A stretch of 64,000 bases of DNA from positions 2,868,501-2,932,500 of the forward strand of contig NZ_VFOV01000001.1 of assembly GCF_006716315.1 (NCBI RefSeq). The letters are read 5' to 3'. This document shows positions 57,500 to 64,000 of the stretch, piece by piece. The notes below the pieces were generated by a model. That model was not told where the DNA came from. It was given only the letters and a program-made list of their open reading frames with translations, and did not search any database. The number at the start of each line of letters is the position of its first letter. Position 1 is the first letter of the stretch. The DNA is from Nocardioides albertanoniae (lineage in GTDB: Bacteria > Actinomycetota > Actinomycetes > Propionibacteriales > Nocardioidaceae). The position numbers and the translations under genes were made by a program.

Positions 57500-58186
57500 A
57501 TGCACCCCGCGTCCACCGCCGAGAGCTCCGAGACGACACCGAGACAGTCGGCCCGTCGCACCAGCTTCGGCAGCCTGTCGATCCAGTACGACGACCGCGT
57601 GCTCACCCCACGAGCATGGACGTCTGCGCAGTCGATGTGGGCGGCGGACGTGTCTCACCTCGGACCGCCCGGACGGCTGCTCGAGCTCTGCACTGGAGCC
57701 GGTCACATCGGGTTGCTGGCGCTGTCCGCAGGCTCCCGAGACGGCGTGCTGGTCGACATCGATCCGGTGGCCTGCCGCCTCGCCCGCGCCAATGCGGAAG
57801 AGGCTGGTCTGGACGATCGCGTCGAGATCCGCCACTCCCCCATCGCGTCATGCCTCACCGACGACGAGACCTTCGCGATCGTGATCGCCGATCCACCGTG
57901 GGTGCCGGACACGCAGACGGACCGGTTTCCCGGCGACCCGCTGACCGCGATCGACGGCGGCGCCGACGGAGTCGACGTGGCCCGGGAGTGCCTGCGCACG
58001 ATCGATGCATGTCTGCATCGCGACGGGGCCGCCCTCCTGCAGCTCGGCACCGTGCCTCAGGCCAACCTTCTCGGTGACTGGTTGTCCGAGCAGGGCTCCC
58101 CCGACCTCGCGGTCGACGAGATGCGCGTGTTCGGCGACCGCGGGGTCCTGGTGCTGCTGCGCCGACCAGGGTCCGACGGCCGGTGA
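57500..58186 (+). CDS. HemK/PrmC-like N5/N6-methyltransferase
   Basis: 228 residues from ATG 57500 (GGAG, 5-nt spacing); ATG 57437 is possible. LLELCTGAGHIGLLAL as motif I and IVIADPPWVPDT as motif IV (the N/D-PPY/W catalytic loop of N-methyltransferases). DPPW instead of NPPY makes the target uncertain: protein glutamine, DNA or a small molecule. Divergent from the lipoprotein operon. Confidence 0.82.
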   Translation: MHPASTAESSETTPRQSARRTSFGSLSIQYDDRVLTPRAWTSAQSMWAADVSHLGPPGRLLELCTGAGHIGLLALSAGSRDGVLVDIDPVACRLARANAEEAGLDDRVEIRHSPIASCLTDDETFAIVIADPPWVPDTQTDRFPGDPLTAIDGGADGVDVARECLRTIDACLHRDGAALLQLGTVPQANLLGDWLSEQGSPDLAVDEMRVFGDRGVLVLLRRPGSDGR

Positions 58187-58244
58187 CCCGACTGAGTGTT
58201 CGACCGCCGAGCACGGCTCAGCCGCTGCTGCCCGATGCGACAGA

Positions 58245-58856
58245 TCAGCTCGAGGCCGGGTACGACGACCGTGACAGCAGTCCGGCCAGATGGGCCGCGT
58301 TGGCGGCGAGAGTGCGCGTGGTGCCCACGGTCTTCTCCGGTGTCGGCGACTTGTCCTTGTAGTCGACGCCCTGCATCGCCTCGCCCACCCAGTAGCTCAC
58401 CGCGTTCGCCGGGAGGGTGAAGCCGACGTCGGTGAGCGCCTGCGCGAGCTCGGCGGTCACGTGGTGGGCACCGTCCTCGTTGCCGACCACGGCGATGCCC
58501 GCGACCTTGCCATAGGTCTGGGGGCGCCCCTCGGCGTCGGTCTCGCTCAGCTCGGCATCGAGCCGCTCGAGCACCATCTTGCACACCGACGAGGGCTGGC
58601 CGAGCCAGATCGGGGTGGCCAGGACGAGGATGTCGGCGGCGATCAGCGACGCACGCAGGGTCGGCCAGTCGTCGCCGTCGCCCTCGTCGAGGCCCACTCC
58701 GAAACGTACGTCATGGTCGACCACCCGCTCGATCGTCCCCTCGACGCCCTGCTCGGCGAGCGCCTCGAGGATCTGAGAGCCGAGAAGGTCGGTGCTCGAC
58801 ACGGCCGGGCTCTTCTTGAGCGTGGAGTTCAGGACAAGGCAGGTCAGTTGGGACAT
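58245..58856 (-). CDS. flavodoxin-like NAD(P)H-dependent FMN reductase
   Basis: 203 residues from ATG 58856. LVLNSTLKKSPAVSSTDLLG binds the FMN phosphate; LVLATPIWLGQPSSVCKMVL and GIAVVGNEDGAHHVTAEL form the other FMN loops, as in NADPH-dependent FMN reductase/WrbA-like proteins. A quinone or metal reductase role in oxidative stress is likely. A GGGTAC element lies just upstream. Confidence 0.85.
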   Translation of the reverse strand: MSQLTCLVLNSTLKKSPAVSSTDLLGSQILEALAEQGVEGTIERVVDHDVRFGVGLDEGDGDDWPTLRASLIAADILVLATPIWLGQPSSVCKMVLERLDAELSETDAEGRPQTYGKVAGIAVVGNEDGAHHVTAELAQALTDVGFTLPANAVSYWVGEAMQGVDYKDKSPTPEKTVGTTRTLAANAAHLAGLLSRSSYPASS

Positions 58857-58950
58857 GCCCTGGGGGTACCCGCGCAGGATCAACCCGATACCCCGTTCTC
58901 GACCGACTCTCGAGGCTGCGCACCGGCCTCGACGGGTACCCGGTCTCGAC

Positions 58951-60027
58951 ATGGGAGGCACGACTCGCACTCGAGCGCGGTTACGCGAGCTCCCGTGGGG
59001 TCTGACCCTCACGGCGGCGGTCGCGGGGGCCATCGCCTTCTGGGTCGGCGCGACGTTCCCCGGGCCGGCCGGCGAGTTCCCCTACTACGCGCCTCTGGGC
59101 GCGGTGATGGCGATGTCGACCACCGTGATGGGCTCGGTCCGAGTCTCCGTGCAGAGCGTCCTCAGCATCTGGTTGGGGTCGGCGATCGCCCTGCTCACGG
59201 GCGTTTTCCTCGGCCCCAGCCCGCTGACCGCGGCGTTGGTGATCGGCGTGGGGGTGATGGTGGCGGGCCTGCGTTGGCTCGGTGACATGGGCAGCTGGGT
59301 CCCGACGGCGGCCCTGTTCGTGCTGATCATCGGGACCGAGGACCCCGTCGCCTTCGTGAGTGCGTACGGCGGGCTCAGCCTGATCGGGGCCACGATCGGC
59401 GTCGCCATGATCGTGCTCTTCCCACAGCTGCCGCTCGCGCCCGCCGAACGGGCGATGCGAGATGTCCGTGAGGTGGTCGTCGTCCAGCTCCGCCGCTTGG
59501 CAGATGCGCTGCAGTGGGAGGGCCCACCGACGCAGACGCAGTGGCGTGAGTGCCGTGCTCAGATCGAGCCCGTGATCAACCGCATGCGAGCAGAGAGGCA
59601 GCATGTCGTCGATGCGTCCCGGGCCAACAGGCGCCAGTCACGGCATCGACGTCGTCTGGGACAACAGCTCGAGCAGGAGCGAGCCCTGGAGCGGGTGTGC
59701 TTCCTGGTGGAGGATCTCACCCAGCTCCTCGAGGAGGAGGAACGCGCGGGGAACGATCTCGTCGGGCTCGGCCCGCATCTGCGGCCGCCCACCGCGCAAG
59801 CCCTGCTCGCGCTCGCGGATCTGCTGCGATCGGGAGACGGCCGCACCGTCGATGTCGCGGACAAGGCGGCCGCACAAGCTGCTCTGTCCGAGCTCGTCGA
59901 CCGGATCCATGACTTCCGCGCAGGCGGCTCAGAAGACGAGCTCTTCACCGCCGGCAGCATCGTCACCAACATCCGGCGGTGCCTGGAGATCCCGCACCCG
60001 GTCGGTGACGAGGACGTACGCCGGTGA
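58951..60027 (+). CDS. FUSC/aromatic acid exporter-like membrane protein
   Basis: 358 residues from ATG 58951. Six or so membrane helices in the first 170 residues (LTAAVAGAIAFWVGATFPGP and others) with a FUSC-like core, then a large soluble helical domain with SRHRRRLGQQLEQERALERV. This matches the half-size FUSC/DUF939 group. Substrate unknown. A GGGTAC -10-like element lies 11 nt upstream of the ATG. Confidence 0.75.
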   Translation: MGGTTRTRARLRELPWGLTLTAAVAGAIAFWVGATFPGPAGEFPYYAPLGAVMAMSTTVMGSVRVSVQSVLSIWLGSAIALLTGVFLGPSPLTAALVIGVGVMVAGLRWLGDMGSWVPTAALFVLIIGTEDPVAFVSAYGGLSLIGATIGVAMIVLFPQLPLAPAERAMRDVREVVVVQLRRLADALQWEGPPTQTQWRECRAQIEPVINRMRAERQHVVDASRANRRQSRHRRRLGQQLEQERALERVCFLVEDLTQLLEEEERAGNDLVGLGPHLRPPTAQALLALADLLRSGDGRTVDVADKAAAQAALSELVDRIHDFRAGGSEDELFTAGSIVTNIRRCLEIPHPVGDEDVRR

Positions 60028-60134
60028 GCTGGGCGGCGCGGCTCGACGAACGGTTGTTCGTCGCGCCGCGCATGACCTCCGCGGCCGGTGGGCACTGTGC
60101 AGGGACGAGCCGAACGCCCAGCCCGGGAGCGCCC

Positions 60135-60650
60135 ATGGAACACACCGTCTCGCTGCGGATCGATCACACCGACCACCAGGTCGTGGTCGACACGCGCACC
60201 ACGCTGCTCGACGCGCTGCGCGAGCGCGTTGGCAACACCTCGCCCAAGAAGGGCTGCGACCACGGACAGTGCGGGTCGTGCACGGTCCTGCTCGACGGAC
60301 GTCGACACCTGACCTGCCTCACGCTCGCCGTGGCTCATGACGGAGCCGAGATCGTGACCGCATCCGGACTGGCCGAGGCCGGCGACGACGGCGATCTCCA
60401 TCCGGTGCAGCAGGCGTTCCTCGACCACGACGGCTATCAGTGCGGCTACTGCACCCCGGGCCAGGTGTGCTCCGCTGTCGGCGTGATCGACGAGGCCAAA
60501 CGCGGGCAACCCAGTCACGTGACTGCTGACCTCGAGGCCGACATCGATCTGGACGACGACGAGATCCGCGAACGGATGAGCGGCAACCTGTGCCGATGCG
60601 GTGCCTATGTCGGCATCCTCGACGCCGTGCGAGAGGGGGCCGGCCGATGA
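60135..60650 (+). CDS. paoA: aldehyde oxidoreductase small subunit, [2Fe-2S] (PaoA/YagT)
   Basis: 171 residues from ATG 60135 (GGGAG upstream). Two [2Fe-2S] sites: plant-ferredoxin type [16 protein letters not shown] and the C-terminal [10 protein letters not shown] / NLCRCGAY region. This is the small subunit of periplasmic or cytosolic Mo-hydroxylases. It lacks an obvious Tat signal, so a cytosolic form is likely. Overlaps the FAD subunit gene by 4 nt. Confidence 0.92.
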   Translation: MEHTVSLRIDHTDHQVVVDTRTTLLDALRERVGNTSPKKGCDHGQCGSCTVLLDGRRHLTCLTLAVAHDGAEIVTASGLAEAGDDGDLHPVQQAFLDHDGYQCGYCTPGQVCSAVGVIDEAKRGQPSHVTADLEADIDLDDDEIRERMSGNLCRCGAYVGILDAVREGAGR

Positions 60651-61639
60651 GGGAGCTGACGTACGAGGTGCCGGCGACCGCCGGGGAGGCCGTCGCCACC
60701 GTGACCGCTGACGAGCAGGCCAGGTTCCTGGGCGGCGGCACCAACCTGGTCGACCATCTCAAGCTCGGTCTCAGCACGCCCGGGGCGCTGGTCGACGTCA
60801 GCCGGTTGCCGTTCGACGCCGTGGAGCAGAGCGACAGCGGTCTGCGGATCGGGGCCAACGTACGCAACAGCGACCTGGCGGCGCACCCGCTGGTGCGCAG
60901 CGGCTGGCCCGGCCTGAGCAGGGCGCTGCTCGCCGGCGCGTCGGGGCAGATCCGCAACCAGGCCACGACCGGGGGCAATCTTCTGCAGCGCACGCGATGC
61001 GTCTACTTCCAGGACATCACCACGCCGTGCAACAAGCGCGAGCCCGGCAGCGGCTGTTCGGCGATCGAGGGATACGGACGCTACAACGCTCTGCTCGGCA
61101 CCAGCGAGGCCTGCGTCGCCACCCATCCCTCCGACATGGCGGTCGCGCTCACGGCTCTGGACGCCACGATCGTCGTGCTCGGGCCCGATGGCGAGCGCCG
61201 GATCCCGATCGGCGACCTACACACACTGCCGGGGCACCATCCCGAGGTCGAGACGACCCTGGCTCACGGCGAGCTCATCACCCACGTGGAGCTGCCGACC
61301 ACGCCGATGGCGAAGCGGTCGACCTACTACAAGGCGCGGGACCGGGCGTCGTACGCCTTCGCGCTGGTCTCGGTGGCTGCCGCACTCTCCGTCGATGACG
61401 GCGTCGTCACCGACGTGGCGCTGGCCTGGGGCGGTGTCGCCCACAAGCCCTGGCGTGCGACCCGTGCCGAGGAGGCGCTCCGCGGTCAGCCGCTCGAGGA
61501 GCACGCGATCGCCACGGCGGTCGAGGAGGAGCTCCGAGACGCGGTCACCGGCCCCGACAACGACTACAAGCGATCGATGCTGCGCGGCGCGACCACCGTT
61601 GCGCTGACTCCCCTGGCCGCTACGGAGGACCGCCGATGA
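60647..61639 (+). CDS. paoB: aldehyde oxidoreductase FAD subunit (PaoB/YagS)
   Basis: 330 residues. FAD-binding loop [15 protein letters not shown] and [17 protein letters not shown]. The latter region, with [20 protein letters not shown], supplies the extra [4Fe-4S] cluster that distinguishes YagS-type subunits. ATGA overlaps at both ends keep the three subunits in one operon. Takes electrons from PaoA. Confidence 0.92.
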   Translation: MRELTYEVPATAGEAVATVTADEQARFLGGGTNLVDHLKLGLSTPGALVDVSRLPFDAVEQSDSGLRIGANVRNSDLAAHPLVRSGWPGLSRALLAGASGQIRNQATTGGNLLQRTRCVYFQDITTPCNKREPGSGCSAIEGYGRYNALLGTSEACVATHPSDMAVALTALDATIVVLGPDGERRIPIGDLHTLPGHHPEVETTLAHGELITHVELPTTPMAKRSTYYKARDRASYAFALVSVAAALSVDDGVVTDVALAWGGVAHKPWRATRAEEALRGQPLEEHAIATAVEEELRDAVTGPDNDYKRSMLRGATTVALTPLAATEDRR

Positions 61640-63729
61640 CCGCTCGACCGTTGGAGGCGCGTTCGATGGGCACGGTCCTCGACCGTGTGGACGGACGCGA
61701 GAAGGTGACCGGCCGAGCGGCCTACGCCGTCGAGCACGATGGCGCCCTCGACCAGGCCCCGTTGCACGGCTGGCTGCTGACCTCGACGACCGCGAAGGGG
61801 CGGGTGCTGCGGGTCGACGCCAGCGACGCGCTGGCGCACCCTGAGGTCGTCGCGATCCTCGACCACACGAACGCTCCCCGCCTGGCAGACACCGAGGATC
61901 ACGAGCTCGCCGTGCTGCAGGACGACCGGATCGGCTTCCGCGGTCAGATCGTCGCTCTGGTGCTCGCCGAGACGATCGAGGCCGCGCGCGAGGGTGCGCG
62001 TCTGGTCCGGGTCCACGAGGAGGTGGCAGGCGCGGAGGTGAGGCTCGAGGGCGCCGAGACCTACACACCCGAGGCCGCGAACGGCGGTTTCGAGACCGAC
62101 ACCGACCAGGGCGACCTCGACACCGCGTGGGCGTCGGCACCGGTGCGGCTGAAGCACACCTACGCCACGCCGCCCGAGTTCAACAACCCGATGGAGCCTC
62201 ATGCCGCCACCGCGCTGTGGCGCGATGGTTCGCTGACGCTGTGGGACTCCACCCAGGCCGTGCACGGTGTCGCCTCGACCCTGGCCCCGATGCTCGGGAT
62301 CGACCGCGACCGGGTGCGTGTCATCGCGCCTTACATCGGCGGTGGTTTCGGCTGCAAGGGGCTGCCTCACGGCCCTGAGATGGCCGTCGCGCTGGCTGCC
62401 CGTTGGGCCGACGGCCGCCCCGTAAAGCTGGCCGTGACCCGCCAGCAGATGTTCGGCCTGACCGGCTACCGCACCCGGACCGTCTCACACCTGAGCATCG
62501 GCGCCGAGCCCGACGGCCGCATCGTCGCGCTCGAGCACGCCGCGGTCGGCCAGTCGTCGAAGGTCAAGGAGTTCGTCGAGCAGACCGCGGTCCCCGCCCG
62601 GATGATGTACGCCGCGCCGCACCGTCGCACCAGCCACCGGGTCGCGGCCCTCGACGTCGCGGTGCCGTCGTGGATGCGGGCACCGGGCGAGATGCCCGGG
62701 ATGTTCGCCCTCGAGGTCGCCATGGACGAGCTCGCCGAGGCCACCGGCATCGACCCGATCGAGCTCCGAGAGCGCAACGAGCCGGAGGTCGACCCCGAGA
62801 CCGGCAACCCGTTCAACAACCGGCGTCTGGTCGAGTGCCTCCAGCGTGGCGCTGAGATCTTCGGCTGGGAGGGACGGCCCACCGAGCCTCGAGCAACCCT
62901 CGAGGGCGAGTGGTGGGTCGGCACCGGCGTCGCGTCCGCGACGTACCCCAGCAGCTTCTTCCCGGGCAACGCCGCCCGCATCGTCGCTCTCGACGACGAC
63001 CGCTATGCCGTCTCGATCGGCGCGGTCGACATCGGCACCGGGTCGCGGACCGTCCTGGTGCAGATCGCGGCCGACGCGCTCGGCGTCGACCCCGCCGCCG
63101 TCGACCTGGCCATCGCCGACACCGACCTTCCGAAGGCCACGGTGGCGGGCGGCTCGTCCGGCACGAACTCGTGGGGCACGGCGATCACCCAGACCGCCCA
63201 ACAGTTCCGGGCCGATCACGGGGAGCATCCCGACCCCGGCGTCGAGACCACCACGACGGCCGAGGCGTATCCCGACACCGCCGGCCACGCCCTGCACTCC
63301 TTCGGCGCGGTCTTCGCCGAGACCCGGGTGCACCGCCTCACCGGCGAGATCCGGGTGCCGCGGCTCCTCGGCGTCTACTCCGTGGGCCGGGTCATCAACC
63401 CGATGACCGCCCGTTCGCAGCTCCTCGGCGGACTCACCATGGGGCTCTCGGCGGCGCTGTTCGAGGAGGGATACCAGGACCCCCGCTTCGGGCACGTCGT
63501 CACCCAGGACCTCGCCAGCTATCACGTGGCCTCGCACGCCGACGTCGGCGACCTGCGGGTGGAGTGGCTCGACGACGTCGACGAGCTGTCCACGCCGATG
63601 GGTTCTCGAGGGATCGGCGAGATCGGGATCGTCGGCACCGCTGCCGCGATCCTCAACGCGGCCAGCCACGCCACCGGCGTGCGGGTGCGCGACCTCCCCG
63701 CGACCGCCGACGTGTTCTTGGACCAGTGA
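61636..63729 (+). CDS. paoC: aldehyde oxidoreductase molybdenum-cofactor subunit (PaoC/YagR)
   Basis: 697 residues. Mo-hydroxylase large subunit: [43 protein letters not shown] (Moco loop), [15 protein letters not shown], and the catalytic base region [12 protein letters not shown] near the C-terminus. Family enzymes oxidise aromatic aldehydes. With PaoA/B the enzyme is complete; the PaoD chaperone, if present, is not in the window. Confidence 0.93.
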   Translation: MTARPLEARSMGTVLDRVDGREKVTGRAAYAVEHDGALDQAPLHGWLLTSTTAKGRVLRVDASDALAHPEVVAILDHTNAPRLADTEDHELAVLQDDRIGFRGQIVALVLAETIEAAREGARLVRVHEEVAGAEVRLEGAETYTPEAANGGFETDTDQGDLDTAWASAPVRLKHTYATPPEFNNPMEPHAATALWRDGSLTLWDSTQAVHGVASTLAPMLGIDRDRVRVIAPYIGGGFGCKGLPHGPEMAVALAARWADGRPVKLAVTRQQMFGLTGYRTRTVSHLSIGAEPDGRIVALEHAAVGQSSKVKEFVEQTAVPARMMYAAPHRRTSHRVAALDVAVPSWMRAPGEMPGMFALEVAMDELAEATGIDPIELRERNEPEVDPETGNPFNNRRLVECLQRGAEIFGWEGRPTEPRATLEGEWWVGTGVASATYPSSFFPGNAARIVALDDDRYAVSIGAVDIGTGSRTVLVQIAADALGVDPAAVDLAIADTDLPKATVAGGSSGTNSWGTAITQTAQQFRADHGEHPDPGVETTTTAEAYPDTAGHALHSFGAVFAETRVHRLTGEIRVPRLLGVYSVGRVINPMTARSQLLGGLTMGLSAALFEEGYQDPRFGHVVTQDLASYHVASHADVGDLRVEWLDDVDELSTPMGSRGIGEIGIVGTAAAILNAASHATGVRVRDLPATADVFLDQ

Positions 63730-63748
63730 GCACGGCTCGTCGGCCGGC

Positions 63749-64000
63749 TCAACCGGCCAGGACGCGTTCGGTCTCGCGGGCGATCTCGGTCTCCTCCGAC
63801 GCCGAGACGACCAGCGTACGCACGCGGGCGTCGTCGGCCGAGAGGTCCCGGTCGGCGTCGGCCTCGGCGTTCGTGGCCGGGTCGATCCGGATCCCGAGGT
63901 GGCCGAGCCCCTCGGCCGCCGACGTGCGCACCTGCGGAAGATGCTCGCCGACACCGCCGGTGAACAGCAGCAGGTCCAGGCCTCCGGCACTCGCGGCCAT
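63749..64000 (-). CDS. ackA: acetate kinase, C-terminal end (5' beyond window)
   Basis: 83 codons read from the edge. The residues LLLFTGGVGEHLPQVRTSAA are the ATP-site signature of acetate kinase near the C-terminus, followed by ADDARVRTLVVSASEETEIA, also typical. The start lies outside. Converges with paoC, 20 bases apart. Confidence 0.85.
   Translation of the reverse strand: MAASAGGLDLLLFTGGVGEHLPQVRTSAAEGLGHLGIRIDPATNAEADADRDLSADDARVRTLVVSASEETEIARETERVLAG

Noticed and set aside
62485..63990. 501-codon minus-strand frame over paoC
   Set aside because: Antisense to a complete molybdenum subunit; no conserved motif seen.

Overview
The window is high-GC actinobacterial DNA. Gene content and style (ATGA/GTGA overlaps, GTG starts, leaderless promoters, SigB/F-type sigma factor, DUF6153, DUF3152 and four-helix copper proteins) suggest Propionibacteriales, perhaps Nocardioides or a relative; this is inference, since no rRNA or other marker gene is present. 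Two parts are visible. Positions 1 to about 50380 look like the right-hand part of a large integrative and conjugative element loaded with metal-resistance genes. Positions 50490 to 64000 look like resident chromosome.

Element, left to right. 1-4582 holds transfer functions: an interrupted hypothetical gene, an ArdC-like antirestriction protein, and a VirD4/TraD coupling ATPase with a small upstream partner. 4606-39116 is a metal (mainly copper) island with three local regulatory circuits. (a) An OmpR-type two-component system (10890-12760) follows a YHS/HMBD copper ATPase; 11-bp direct repeats lie in the promoter shared with a divergent multicopper oxidase-DUF305-methyltransferase operon. 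(b) A BlaI/CopY-type repressor and an M56 protease (13849-15139) sit among four near-identical TCTACTAT-N5-ATAGTAGA palindromes at 12.9, 16.7, 17.9 and 36.3 kb, which implies a regulon of beta-propeller, M15 and M23 peptidases, GNAT, DUF6153, CopC-CopD and a TauE/SafE-cupredoxin protein. (c) CsoR (30098-30409) lies beside two CsoR-like boxes, heading an operon with two CopZ chaperones, a His-rich secreted protein and a second CopA ATPase. Also present are a NiCoT nickel/cobalt permease, a four-helix Cys-rich copper storage protein, a TetR/membrane-protein pair, two MFS exporters (one behind a structured leader with a uORF) and an SbnA-like PLP synthase.

39.3-48.1 kb holds an SSB-like protein and element genes, then what may be the most interesting cargo: a compact ubiquitin-like operon (single multiubiquitin-domain protein, E1/ThiF-like protein with an N-terminal extension, DUF6527-like Cys/His protein). 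It is divergent from a HigB/HigA-ImmA-like toxin-antitoxin pair and a membrane coiled-coil protein. The right end has an excisionase, a tyrosine integrase, three tandem 10-bp repeats, a tRNA 3'-end-like att core and a strong tRNA-type terminator.

The chromosomal part encodes a LuxR-type regulator, a SigB/SigF-family sigma factor, small stress-type proteins, a class II amidotransferase, a YbdK-like carboxylate-amine ligase, an iron-dependent oxidase-like protein with a CDGSH protein, DUF6766, methyltransferase, flavodoxin-like reductase, a FUSC-type membrane protein, a complete PaoABC (YagTSR) molybdenum aldehyde oxidoreductase and the 3' end of acetate kinase. No CRISPR array, rRNA or complete tRNA was seen.
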